Counted from the stretch's first letter, positions 16,646-24,784 are shown. The stretch: 32,127 bases of DNA from VAZQ01 sp050179645 (GCA_050179645.1 JBFXEX010000070.1:1-32127), one strand, 5' to 3'. Program-made: numbers and translations. Notes: generated by a model from the letters alone, not told the origin.

Positions 16646-17821
16646 ATGTCATCTGAGCCAGGCGAGTCTCCAACCAACGTTCTTGTCGTGGAGGACGAAA
16701 TGGTGCTGCGCATGCGGGCGGTCGATCTTGTCGAGGATGCCGGGTTCACCGCGGTGCAGGCCGTCAATGCCGACGAGGCGCTCTCCATTCTCGAGTCCCG
16801 CTCCGACATATCGCTGTTGTTTTCCGACATCCAGATGCCCGGCAGCATGGACGGCTTAAAACTCGCGCACGCCGTCCACGACCGCTGGCCTTCGATCAAG
16901 ATCATTCTGGTGTCCGGCCAGATCAAACTGGCCGATATCGACAAGCCGGCGGACAGTCGTTTTTTCGGCAAGCCGTTGGAAGTGACGCAGATGATCGCCG
17001 AACTGCAGGCGATGGTCGGGGCCGGTACGCTGAAGGTTCTTCCCGATGCGGCCATACCGCTTGTGGTCGACGCGCTCGCCGGTGCGCCTCACACTGCCGC
17101 ACAGTCGGTTTTGACGGCGGAGAACGACAGCCTGCGGGATTTGCTACTGCAGGCCGACATCGATGCCAAGGCGCTGCTCGCCCAGGCCGGCATCGATGCC
17201 AAGGAGCGTGAAGCCGCCGACAAGCTCCAGAAGCTCATTCTTGAAGAGATGCATCATCGCATCAAGAACACGCTGGCGACCGTGAGCGCGATTGCGACAC
17301 AAAGTCTGCGAACGGCGACCAGCATCACGCTGGCGCGGCAGGCCATCGAAGGCCGTCTGATGGCGCTGGGGCGAGCGCACGATCTGCTGATGCAGGCAAG
17401 TTGGGCCAGTGCCGGCCTCTCCGATGTGGTTCGCGGCGCCATCGAGCCCTTTGGCGGTCGGAATGCCGGGCGGTTTTCGGTTGACGGTCCCGATATCGCG
17501 ATCACCTCCAGCGCGGTCATCACCCTGGCGATGACCTTCAACGAACTGTCCACCAACACGACGAAATTCGGCGCGCTGTCGGTGCCCGGCGGCAGTGTCG
17601 GGATCGCGTGGACGATCGACGACGGGACCCAGCGGCTGCAACTGACATGGACCGAAAAGGGTGGTCCGGCCGTTCAGCCGCCGACCAGAAAGAGCTTCGG
17701 CACCCGCATGATGGAGTCACTGGGTCAGCAGTTGCATGGTAAGGTTCTTTTCGACTATCGACCGACTGGGTTCGTCTACACGTTGGAGGCGCCACTTGCC
17801 TCGGTGATGGCGAGGGCGTGA
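16646..17821 (+). CDS. Receiver-HWE histidine kinase hybrid
   Basis: From ATG 16646 the protein has 391 residues (an upstream in-frame start at 16598 would add 16). Residues 10-125 are a receiver domain with acidic pair E17/D18, phospho-acceptor D61 in FSDIQMPG, S90 and K109. A helical linker (about 155-200) contains an 11-residue-spaced repeat (QADIDAK at 169, QAGIDAK at 180). The kinase domain follows: EEMHHRIKNTLA with phospho-His H204, N-box FNELSTN (298-304) and LTWTEKGG with the W-x-E of the HWE family. It has no membrane segment, so input is probably by phosphorylation of the receiver. No separate output regulator is adjacent. HWE kinases often feed general stress or light signalling in alphaproteobacteria; this one's pathway is unknown. 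Confidence 0.9.
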   Translation: MSSEPGESPTNVLVVEDEMVLRMRAVDLVEDAGFTAVQAVNADEALSILESRSDISLLFSDIQMPGSMDGLKLAHAVHDRWPSIKIILVSGQIKLADIDKPADSRFFGKPLEVTQMIAELQAMVGAGTLKVLPDAAIPLVVDALAGAPHTAAQSVLTAENDSLRDLLLQADIDAKALLAQAGIDAKEREAADKLQKLILEEMHHRIKNTLATVSAIATQSLRTATSITLARQAIEGRLMALGRAHDLLMQASWASAGLSDVVRGAIEPFGGRNAGRFSVDGPDIAITSSAVITLAMTFNELSTNTTKFGALSVPGGSVGIAWTIDDGTQRLQLTWTEKGGPAVQPPTRKSFGTRMMESLGQQLHGKVLFDYRPTGFVYTLEAPLASVMARA

Positions 17822-18026
17822 GGCGGTCGTGCGCCGGAATCGTCGCGATCTGTGAGACTCGGAATACCGGCTGGATTGCAAAAAAGTTGCACCCAGGGTC
17901 TCGCACGTGCGGACGCATCCGCGGATTGCGCTTGCTCCGTCCGGGCTAGGACCATCGTCGAGCGGCGATAGAGCCGGTGTTAACCCGGATCGGTTACGCT
18001 CTTCGGCAGGTCTCTGGAGAAACCCC

Positions 18027-18746
18027 ATGTGTTTCCGATGCACGATGCCTGCCCCGACGACACGCCGATCCTTCCTGACGGCTGCCGGTGGCGCGGCGGC
18101 CGGCTTGGCACTGTCGTCGAGCGCCTTTGCGCAGACGCCGCCACCGAAACCGCAAAACGTCGTGTCTGCGGATGAAGCACTGAAGCTCCTGATCGCCGGA
18201 AATCGCCGCTACGTCGAGGGTGTCTCGCGGCGGCATGATTTCAAGGCCGAACGAGAAGCTTTGGTGCAGGGGCAGAATCCTTTCGCCTCGATCCTCAGTT
18301 GCGCCGATTCGCGCATCGCCCCCGAATATGCTTTCGACTCTGGCCGTGGCGACCTGTTCGTGTGCCGGGTGGCCGGCAACTTTGCCAATGACGAATCGAT
18401 CGCGAGCTTCGAATACGCCATCGCCATCCTCAATGTTCCGCTCTTGATGGTGTTGGGCCACAGGTCCTGCGGCGCGGTCGAGGCCGCCATCAAATCCATC
18501 CGGGACGGCACCACGCTGCCGGGTCATCTGCCTTCGCTGGTGTCGGCGCTCGCTCCTGCGGTCAAGGCGGCGGCTGGTCTCAGCGGCAATCCGCTCGACA
18601 ACGCGATCAAGCAGAACGTGATCCTCAATGTCGCAAAGCTGAAGGCCGCGACACCCATTATCGACAAAGCCGTCGCGGAGAAAAAGATTCGTATCGTCGG
18701 CGCGGTGTACAACCTCGACGACGGCCGGGTCGAACTCGTGTCCTGA
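18027..18746 (+). CDS. Beta-class carbonic anhydrase, Tat-exported
   Basis: From ATG 18027, with GGAG eight bases upstream, the protein has 239 residues. The frame extends to 17907 but lacks a ribosome-binding site there. The N-terminus has a twin-arginine signal TTRRSFLTAAGG at residues 11-22, a hydrophobic stretch and AFAQ as likely cleavage region. The catalytic domain shows the beta-class zinc set C92-A-D94-S-R96 and H145-x-x-C148 (GHRSCGA). It interconverts CO2 and bicarbonate, here probably in the periplasm. The extreme N-terminus MCFRC, before the Tat motif, has two Cys that would be lost on cleavage. It stands alone, with no bicarbonate transporter or permease beside it. Confidence 0.92.
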   Translation: MCFRCTMPAPTTRRSFLTAAGGAAAGLALSSSAFAQTPPPKPQNVVSADEALKLLIAGNRRYVEGVSRRHDFKAEREALVQGQNPFASILSCADSRIAPEYAFDSGRGDLFVCRVAGNFANDESIASFEYAIAILNVPLLMVLGHRSCGAVEAAIKSIRDGTTLPGHLPSLVSALAPAVKAAAGLSGNPLDNAIKQNVILNVAKLKAATPIIDKAVAEKKIRIVGAVYNLDDGRVELVS

Positions 18747-19299
18747 AGCATGATGGTTTGAGGGTGAAGCAGCTCCCGACTTCCCGATCATAGCCACCCC
18801 GCGGGGCAAGAGTGTTCGGGCGAAAATCGGTCGATCATAGCAAGAAGTGGCGCGCCAGCGCAGGATCGCCGACAGCACGCTTTGACGTCGATCGCTCAGG
18901 GTTTATTCCGCTGGGATCGATGTGGCCTACGGCCTTGGCGACGTCGAGTTGTTGCAACAGTTCACCGCGCTGGCGGCAGATTTCCCCGAGGGCGAGCGGC
19001 TCACCTGGAGCGACTTTCAGCGCGTGCGCGGCCGGGCATTGCTCGGCCGCCTGCAGCATGGTGGCACCCCGGACGTCCGAGCTGCCGATGACGCGGCTCT
19101 GCAACGGGGTCGAGCGCTCGGCATGCTGCACTGGCTTTCCGGATAAGCTTGCACTTTCTCGTCGCAGCGCTCGCGCAGGATGTGATGAACCTGCCACCAT
19201 TTCGTTTTTGAATCTTAACATTGTTGCCCGACGCTGACCCGGCGACCGTTTCGGCGCTGCGGTACGGCGTGGACCACCGTGGAGTCCCAGGAGGCACAC
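18747..19299. other. 553-base stretch without a firmly supported gene
   Basis: Between the carbonic anhydrase and amidohydrolase genes there is a GC palindrome CCCCGCGGGG near 18797-18806, a possible short coding stretch at 18922-19146 (listed separately), and a more A/T-rich patch around 19200-19225. Overlapping frames on both strands do not look like known proteins. The amidohydrolase promoter presumably lies in the distal part. Confidence 0.4.
18922..19146 (+). CDS. Possible short hypothetical protein or gene remnant
   Basis: A 74-codon frame from GTG 18922 (GGGA five bases upstream) to TAA. By my count 57 of 74 third positions are G or C, in line with real genes here, and the translation (LLQQFTALAADFPEGERLTWSDFQRVRGRALLGRL and onward) has a natural composition. 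I recognise no domain. The frame is open only from about 18886, so this could be the 3' remnant of a longer gene. Low confidence. Confidence 0.3.
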   Translation: MAYGLGDVELLQQFTALAADFPEGERLTWSDFQRVRGRALLGRLQHGGTPDVRAADDAALQRGRALGMLHWLSG

Positions 19300-21108
19300 A
19301 TGCACGTTTTGAATCGATTCTTACTTGCCGCCGCCTTCATCACGACGCCCACGCTGACGTCGGCCCACACCGAGCTGGCACGCGAGCCACGCGGCATCGA
19401 CACAGTCGCCCCGTCGGCTTCCTCGCCGCCGGCGGATTCGCCCGCGCAGAAGATCACGATCTACACCGCGAGGACGGTCGTCACGCTCGACCCCGGCACG
19501 CCCACCGCGACGGCGGTTGCGGTGATGAACGGAAAAATCCTCGGTGTCGGCACGCTCGACGAGGTGCGCGGCTGGGTCACCAAGCAGGAGATCGAGATCG
19601 ACCGGCGCTTCGAGAACGCCGTGATCGTTCCGGGCTTCATCGAAGCGCACATGCATCCGCAGATCACCGGCGTGTTGTGGGAAGGTATCTATGTCGGCCG
19701 CTTCGACCGAGTTTCGCCCGACGGCACGCCGGTCAAGGGAGCGGAGACCAAGCAGGGCGTCCTTGATCGCATTCGCGACGCGGCCGCCAAGGCGCCGAGG
19801 GATGGCCGATGGCTGGTAGCCTGGGGGTATCAGCCGGAATTCTATGGCAACTCGCCGCTGACCCGGGCCGATCTCGATCCGATCTCCAATGGCCACCCGA
19901 TCTTCATCGAGAATCTGTCGATGCACATCTATTACGCGAACAGCAAGGCGTTCGAGATTGCCGGCATCAACGACGACACCAAGGTCCCGGGCATCGTCAA
20001 GAGCGACGGCAAGCCGACCGGCGAGATCGAGGAGATCGAGGCGGCACTGACATTCGTCGCCAAGCTGCCGCCGCTCGACGCCAAGACGCTGGTCAAGGCG
20101 ACGTGGGATGCGGCCAGGCTGGCGCATCGCACCGGCGTGACGACGTTCGCCGACCTGTCGTTCGGCAGCCTGCCAGGCGGCTATCAGGCCTACCGGGCGG
20201 CGGCGACCGATCCGAACTTTCCGCTGCGGATCGTGCTCAATCCGATCATTCAGATGTTTCAGCAGGGCGAGATCGCGCAGAAGGGCGGGCTCGACTATCT
20301 CGCCACTCTGCGCAAATCGGATACCGACCGCCTCAGCATCGGCGGCGTCAAGTTCGTCGTCGACGGATCGGTCCAGGGTTACACCGGGCTGTTCCAGTGG
20401 CCCTACTACTTCAAGACCTTCGCCAACGGCGTCGCGAACATTCCCCAGGACGACCTGAACAAGTGGGTGCTCGAAGTCCACAAGCGTGGTCTCCAGGCGG
20501 TGATCCACGCCAACGCCGACCAGGCGACCGAGAATGCGCTGACCGCGCTCGAGGCGGCGCAACGCCAATTTCCGAGCCTGACGTCCCGGCACCGGATCGA
20601 GCACAACCAGTACGTGACGCCGGAGCAGCTCGGACGGATGAAGCGGCTCGGCACCGGCACCAACCTGTTTGCGAACCACATCTACTACTGGGGCGACCTG
20701 CACTATTCGACGTTCGGCGGCCCGGATCGTGCCCGGCGGATCAACCCCGCCGGCAGCGCGCAGCGCCTGGGCATCCCGTTCAGCCTGCATTCGGATGCAT
20801 CGGTCACGCCCGTCAACCCGTTGTTCGCGATGTGGGCCGCGACAGTGCGCAAGACGATGTCGGGCAGGGTGCTGGGCGAGGGCGAGCGCATCACCGTCCC
20901 GCAGGCGCTGCATGCCGTCACGCTCGGTGCGGCGTACCTGCTGATGCAGGAGGACAAGAAGGGCTCGATCGAGACCGGCAAGCTCGCCGATTTTACGGTG
21001 CTCGACCGCAATCCGCTGGAGGTCGGTTCGCCCGATGAACTGCGGGACATCAAGGTGCTGGGCACCGTGATGGGCGGCAAGGCGTTCCCGGCCGCCGCCG
21101 GCCGGTAG
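19300..21108 (+). CDS. Exported amidohydrolase (amidohydrolase 3 / YtcJ-like)
   Basis: From ATG 19300 the protein has 602 residues. The perfect AGGAGG at 19289-19294 selects this start over the in-frame ATG at 19279. A signal peptide (residues 1-22) is visible, so it probably acts in the periplasm. The TIM-barrel metal-site signature PGFIEAHMHP places H117 and H119, and later segments VIHANAD, RIEHNQYV and SLHSDASVTP carry further metal or catalytic residues of the amidohydrolase 3 family. Substrate cannot be told; members hydrolyse amide or amidine bonds in diverse small molecules. No transporter or regulator is adjacent. A hairpin follows the stop. Confidence 0.88.
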   Translation: MHVLNRFLLAAAFITTPTLTSAHTELAREPRGIDTVAPSASSPPADSPAQKITIYTARTVVTLDPGTPTATAVAVMNGKILGVGTLDEVRGWVTKQEIEIDRRFENAVIVPGFIEAHMHPQITGVLWEGIYVGRFDRVSPDGTPVKGAETKQGVLDRIRDAAAKAPRDGRWLVAWGYQPEFYGNSPLTRADLDPISNGHPIFIENLSMHIYYANSKAFEIAGINDDTKVPGIVKSDGKPTGEIEEIEAALTFVAKLPPLDAKTLVKATWDAARLAHRTGVTTFADLSFGSLPGGYQAYRAAATDPNFPLRIVLNPIIQMFQQGEIAQKGGLDYLATLRKSDTDRLSIGGVKFVVDGSVQGYTGLFQWPYYFKTFANGVANIPQDDLNKWVLEVHKRGLQAVIHANADQATENALTALEAAQRQFPSLTSRHRIEHNQYVTPEQLGRMKRLGTGTNLFANHIYYWGDLHYSTFGGPDRARRINPAGSAQRLGIPFSLHSDASVTPVNPLFAMWAATVRKTMSGRVLGEGERITVPQALHAVTLGAAYLLMQEDKKGSIETGKLADFTVLDRNPLEVGSPDELRDIKVLGTVMGGKAFPAAAGR

Positions 21109-21137
21109 AGCCTAATTTCGAGTTGATATGGACTCTC

Positions 21138-21177
21138 TCCCCACTCGTTCCCGCTTGCGCGGGGGATGAGCCGGGGA
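21138..21177. terminator. Two-part inverted repeat after the amidohydrolase gene
   Basis: CCCGC (21150-21154) and GCGGG (21159-21163) form a short hairpin, enclosed by TCCCC (21138-21142) and GGGGA (21173-21177). It resembles dispersed GC-rich palindromes common in Rhizobiales intergenic DNA. By position it could end the amidohydrolase transcript; there is no T-run. Confidence 0.45.
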
Positions 21178-21232
21178 GGCTGCCGTGGAAAGATGTGTTC
21201 GCTTCCGAGCAGACCGGATATGTCCATGGCCC

Positions 21233-21246
21233 GGACAGATCTGTCC
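21233..21246. promoter_or_regulatory. Perfect 14-bp palindrome upstream of coaE
   Basis: GGACAGATCTGTCC is an exact palindrome ending 19 bases before the coaE start and four bases before its ribosome-binding site (AGGGAG, 21251-21256). An imperfect relative, GGATATGTCC, lies 13 bases upstream (21217-21226). The placement suits an operator or an RNA structure affecting coaE-dnaQ expression, but no known regulator is identified. Confidence 0.35.
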
Positions 21247-21265
21247 ACGCAGGGAGCGTCCCGAC

Positions 21266-21865
21266 ATGTTCATCCTGGGGCTGACCGGCTCAGTCGGAAT
21301 GGGGAAGTCGACGACCCTGGGGTTCTTCGCCGAAGAAGGCGTGCCGGTCTACGACGCCGACCGCGAGGTGCATCGTCTCTACGAGGGCGACGCGGTGCCG
21401 GCGATCGAGGCGGCGTTTCCTGGCACTACCGCGGACGGCAAAGTCGACCGCACCAGGCTGGCTGCCCGCGTTCTCGGCGATGACGCGGCGCTGCGCCGGC
21501 TCGAGGCGATTGTGCATCCGATGGTGCACGACATCGAACGGCGCCGTCTCGAAGACGCCGAGGCCGCCGGCCACAAGGTTGCGGTGCTGGATATTCCGTT
21601 GTTGTTCGAGACCGGAGCGGAGCAGCGGGTCGACGCGGTCGTGGTAGTCACGGCGCCGGCCGAGGTCCAGCGCGCGCGGGTCATGGAGCGGCCGGGCATG
21701 ACGGAGGAGAAATTCGCCGCCATCCTGGCGAAGCAGATGCCGGATGCCGAGAAGCGCCGGCGGGCGGATTTCATCGTGGATAGCTCGCAGGGGCTCGACG
21801 CCGCCCGCGCCCAGGTGCGGGCGATCCTGGAATCGGTTGCTACAATGCCGAAGCGGCGGAAGTGA
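21266..21865 (+). CDS. coaE: Dephospho-CoA kinase
   Basis: From ATG 21266, with AGGGAG nine bases upstream, the protein has 199 residues. The P-loop GSVGMGKST is at residues 8-16 and is followed by VYDADREVHRLY, the dephospho-CoA-binding DAD motif. It phosphorylates the 3'-OH of dephospho-CoA, the last step of coenzyme A synthesis. The longer in-frame start at 21185 would run through the palindrome region and is unlikely. dnaQ follows after 79 bases, the usual pairing in this lineage. Confidence 0.95.
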   Translation: MFILGLTGSVGMGKSTTLGFFAEEGVPVYDADREVHRLYEGDAVPAIEAAFPGTTADGKVDRTRLAARVLGDDAALRRLEAIVHPMVHDIERRRLEDAEAAGHKVAVLDIPLLFETGAEQRVDAVVVVTAPAEVQRARVMERPGMTEEKFAAILAKQMPDAEKRRRADFIVDSSQGLDAARAQVRAILESVATMPKRRK

Positions 21866-21944
21866 TTCGCGGCCTATTGAGTGGCCGTGTGATTTACTCC
21901 GAAGAGTCAGCGACTTTTCGGAACCAGGTGACGGGAGACCTTGT

Positions 21945-22646
21945 GTGCGCGAGATCGTGCTCGATACCGAGACCACCGGGCTCGACCCCTACCAGGGGCA
22001 CCGGCTGATCGAGATCGGCTGCATCGAACTGCTCAACCGCATTCCGTCCGGGCAGACTTACCACTGCTACGTCAATCCCGAGCGCGACGTTCCGGCCGAG
22101 GCGTTCGCAGTCCACGGCATTTCGACCGAGCAGCTCAAAGACAAGCCGCTGTTTGCCGAAATCGCCGACGACCTGCTGACGTTCATTGGCGAAGCGCCGC
22201 TGATCGCCCACAACGCGATGTTCGATCTCGGCTTCCTCAATGCCGAGCTTGAGCGCGCCGGCAAGGGCGCGGTGGGGCGCGAGCGGCTCGTCGACACGCT
22301 GCTGCTGGCGCGCCGGCGGCATCCGGGCGTCTCGAACCGGCTCGACGATCTCTGCGTGCGCTACGGTATCGACAATTCGCGGCGCACCAAGCATGGCGCG
22401 CTGCTCGACGCCGAACTGCTGGCCGAAGTCTATCTGGAGTTGATCGGGGCGCGGCAGGCGACGCTCAGCCTGATCGACGCCAACGTAACGGCGGGCGGCG
22501 TGCGCACGCGCGTGAACGCCATTTACGCCCGTACCGTCGCGCTGCCAACGCGGCTTACCGAGGACGAGTTGGTGGCCCACACGGCGTTCATAGCGACGCT
22601 GGGGGAGGGGGCCATCTGGCGGGAGTACGCGAACCAGCCGGGGTAG
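21945..22646 (+). CDS. dnaQ: DNA polymerase III epsilon subunit (3'-5' proofreading exonuclease)
   Basis: Start is GTG 21945, with GGGAG six to ten bases upstream and the conserved N-terminus REIVLDTETTG directly after. The longer frame from 21744 overlaps coaE and is rejected. The product has 233 residues. DnaQ-family exonuclease motifs are visible: ExoI DTETTG (D7, E9), ExoII HNAMFD, and ExoIII-epsilon HGALLDAELLAEVY with the general-base His. It removes misincorporated bases during replication as part of the Pol III core. It converges on secB, with two hairpins between. Confidence 0.95.
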   Translation: MREIVLDTETTGLDPYQGHRLIEIGCIELLNRIPSGQTYHCYVNPERDVPAEAFAVHGISTEQLKDKPLFAEIADDLLTFIGEAPLIAHNAMFDLGFLNAELERAGKGAVGRERLVDTLLLARRRHPGVSNRLDDLCVRYGIDNSRRTKHGALLDAELLAEVYLELIGARQATLSLIDANVTAGGVRTRVNAIYARTVALPTRLTEDELVAHTAFIATLGEGAIWREYANQPG

Positions 22647-22672
22647 AGCGGGTTCCGAAAATTTTCCGCGTT

Positions 22673-22703
22673 ATTCCGGACACGCGAAGCGGCTGTCCCG
22701 AAT
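22673..22703. repeat. Inverted repeat 1 between convergent dnaQ and secB
   Basis: ATTCCGGACA (22673-22682) and TGTCCCGAAT (22694-22703) form a 10-bp stem with one mismatch and an 11-base loop. It is the first of two hairpins in the dnaQ-secB gap, probably part of a dispersed intergenic repeat of the Bradyrhizobium group and a likely bidirectional transcript end. Confidence 0.6.
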
Positions 22704-22733
22704 CCATCGCCCTCATCCACCATGACCCGACGG

Positions 22734-22759
22734 ATTCCGGCCTTCGGCCGCCCCGGAAT
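22734..22759. repeat. Inverted repeat 2 (CCGGAATGACG type) between dnaQ and secB
   Basis: ATTCCGG (22734-22740) and CCGGAAT (22753-22759) form a 7-bp perfect stem around a GC-rich loop containing GGCCTTCGGCC. The CCGGAATGACG end also occurs in the smr-hslU gap (26887-26927), so this is a repeated element. It may act as a terminator for both convergent genes. Confidence 0.65.
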
Positions 22760-22788
22760 GACGCTGAGAAAGTTGGGTAGTCGCGCGG

Positions 22789-23292
22789 TCAGGCTTGCTG
22801 CGGCGTAATGCCGGGCGGCTCCTGTTGCTGGGCCATCCGCTGCTGATAAAGCGCGACGAAGTCGACCGGATCGAGCAGCAGTGGCGGAAACCCGCCGTTG
22901 CGCACTGCGGTGGCGACGATCTCGCGTGCGAACGGGAACAATAGCCGCGGACATTCGATCATTACCAGCGGTCCGACGTGCTCCTGCGGCACGTTCTGAA
23001 TGCGGAACACGCCCGCGAAGGTCAGGTCGAACGCGAACAGCAAGGTGCCGCTCTGCTCAGCCTTGCCTTCCAGCGCCAGCGCTACCTCGAAGTCGGTTTC
23101 CGACAACGGCGAGGCGTTGACGTTGATCTGGATGTTGATCGCCGGCTGGGTCTGGCTCGGCGCCAGCGAGCGAGGCGCGTTCGGGTTCTCGAACGAGAAA
23201 TCCTTGATGTACTGGCCCAGGACGTTGAGCTGCGGCGCGTTCTGTTGCGCCTGCGGGCCCGGTTGCGGGCCGCCATTGCCGGTGTTCGTCAT
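22789..23292 (-). CDS. secB: Protein-export chaperone SecB
   Basis: From ATG 23292, with GGAG about nine bases upstream, the protein has 167 residues (the frame runs on to 23331). The conserved core NVLGQYIKDFSFENPNAPRSL begins near residue 23, followed by INIQINVNA and the IECPRLLFPFAREIV block. The C-terminus is Gln/Pro-rich. SecB is a homotetrameric chaperone that holds precursors unfolded and hands them to SecA. The neighbour fxsA is on the same strand, 97 bases upstream. Confidence 0.96.
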   Translation of the reverse strand: MTNTGNGGPQPGPQAQQNAPQLNVLGQYIKDFSFENPNAPRSLAPSQTQPAINIQINVNASPLSETDFEVALALEGKAEQSGTLLFAFDLTFAGVFRIQNVPQEHVGPLVMIECPRLLFPFAREIVATAVRNGGFPPLLLDPVDFVALYQQRMAQQQEPPGITPQQA

Positions 23293-23389
23293 CTGCGCTG
23301 TCTCCACCCCGATCTTGCACGACTGCCGCAATCGGCGGCGTGGCTAACACACGGCCCGCAGGGGAACAAGGACAAGACGGCGTTTGCCG

Positions 23390-23863
23390 TCATGTTCCGC
23401 CTTTCGGCTTGCGGCGGCGCTTCTTGCCGGGGTCGGGCAGTTGACGCCATTCGTGCGGTTCGAGGTCGATGACCGAAGGATCCTGGCGTCCTTGAGGCCG
23501 CCGGCGGGCGGCGCGGCCGATTGTCCCGGCGGCCCAGCGGCGAAATGCCGGAACAAACAGCGCCGCGCCAAGGATGTCGGTAATAAAGCCAGGTATGACC
23601 AGTAAAATCGCGCCCAGCATGTTGGCGAGGCCGGGGGTTTCGAGGTGAATCGCCCGCAAACCTTCTCGGCTGAAGGCCTCCCGCAGCCGGTCGAAGTCGC
23701 CGCGGCCGGTCTGGCGCAGCAAATAGATCCCGGTGAGCGAGGCTCCGAGAAGCAGGACCAAGGTCAAGAACCAGCCCAAAGTGGCGGTCGCCAGCAGCAG
23801 AACCACCAGCTCCGCCGCCGGCAGTGTCAACAGGCCGACAAATGTCCACTTTACCAATGACAT
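23390..23863 (-). CDS. fxsA: FxsA family membrane protein
   Basis: A 157-residue inner-membrane protein with two N-terminal hydrophobic segments (about residues 5-23 and 28-46) and one or two more in the 80-105 region, including PGLANMLGAILLVIPGFITDILG, the FxsA hallmark. The tail is basic (GKKRRRKPKGGT). In E. coli FxsA modulates exclusion of phage T7 by F plasmid; a housekeeping role elsewhere is unknown. AGGAAA lies about nine bases before the ATG. Divergent from timA. Confidence 0.92.
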   Translation of the reverse strand: MSLVKWTFVGLLTLPAAELVVLLLATATLGWFLTLVLLLGASLTGIYLLRQTGRGDFDRLREAFSREGLRAIHLETPGLANMLGAILLVIPGFITDILGAALFVPAFRRWAAGTIGRAARRRPQGRQDPSVIDLEPHEWRQLPDPGKKRRRKPKGGT

Positions 23864-24079
23864 CGGTCCGGATTTCCTGCGGGCCTTGTTGGCGTCACGA
23901 TTGGGATCGTCTATGGTCGGTTCGAAGGAGCCAATTCGATGCTCTGCCTCTGGATCGGCTCGATCGCGTACTTAGATATTCAAATGGGGAACTGGACCTT
24001 CTCCGCGGACGTCTGACCGTGGCGGGGCATCTCGGCGGTTTCCAGTTCCGTCCTCACGGCTGCCATGAGCGTGTAAGAC

Positions 24080-24784
24080 GTGTTCGATATCTACACCATC
24101 ATCTTTCTGGCGTTGGCGGTTTTCATCTTCCTCCGCCTCCGCAGCGTACTCGGTCAGCGGACCGGGCGCGAGCGGCCGCCTTACGATCCGTATTCGGCGC
24201 GCGATGCGGTGCGCGGCGCAACCAACGACAATGTTGTGACCTTGCCGGGCCGCGCCGCCGAGACGGGGAACAAGCCTGCTGAAGTCGTCGAGCCGAGCGA
24301 GCGCTGGAAGGGCTTTGCCGAGCCCGGTTCAGCGGTGGCAGTGGGCCTTGACGGCGTAGCGAGCGAAGATCCGGCCTTCGACATCAAGCACTTCGTTGCC
24401 GGCGCGCGTGCCGCTTACGAGATGATCGTCACCGCCTATGCGGAGGGTGACCGGCGCATTCTGAAGAACCTGCTGGCAAAGGAAGTCTACGACGGGTTCG
24501 AGGCCGCCATTCGCGAACGTGAGGCAAAGGGCGAGACGGTCGAGACCCGGTTCGTGTCGATCGACAAGTCCGATGTAACGGCGGTCGACGTGCGCGGGCG
24601 CACCGCCCAGATCACCATCCGCTTCGTTTCCCAGCTGGTCTCGGTCACCCGTGACAAATCCGGCAACGTGATCGACGGCAGTCCCGACAAGGTCACCGAC
24701 GTGACCGACGTCTGGACCTTTGCGCGCGATCTGGCGTCGCGGGATCCCAACTGGAAACTGGTCGCCACCGAGGCCGGGCATTAA
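24080..24784 (+). CDS. timA: Tim44/TimA family membrane-associated protein
   Basis: A 234-residue protein starting at GTG 24080; an in-frame TAA six bases upstream excludes a longer form. It begins MFDIYTIIFLALAVFIFLRLRSVLGQRTG, a single membrane anchor followed by the RTG segment shared with alphaproteobacterial TimA. A low-complexity linker leads to a C-terminal Tim44-like domain (about 95-232: FVAGARAAYEMIVTAYAEGDRR). Homologues of mitochondrial Tim44 are thought to act at the inner membrane in protein handling. Position next to fxsA/secB and mltA is the conserved arrangement. Confidence 0.92.
   Translation: MFDIYTIIFLALAVFIFLRLRSVLGQRTGRERPPYDPYSARDAVRGATNDNVVTLPGRAAETGNKPAEVVEPSERWKGFAEPGSAVAVGLDGVASEDPAFDIKHFVAGARAAYEMIVTAYAEGDRRILKNLLAKEVYDGFEAAIREREAKGETVETRFVSIDKSDVTAVDVRGRTAQITIRFVSQLVSVTRDKSGNVIDGSPDKVTDVTDVWTFARDLASRDPNWKLVATEAGH

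Noticed and set aside
18835..19305. 156-codon - strand frame in the carbonic anhydrase-amidohydrolase gap
   Set aside because: It overlaps the amidohydrolase start and its strong AGGAGG; its third codon positions coincide with the first codon positions of the better-biased + strand frame.
19321..20913. 530-codon - strand frame opposite the amidohydrolase gene
   Set aside because: It is a mirror of a strongly supported gene. The sequence is Arg/Val-rich with no recognisable motif.
23880..23960. tRNA-like GGTTCGAAGGAGCC segment
   Set aside because: No acceptor or anticodon stem can be formed around it, so it is not a tRNA gene.
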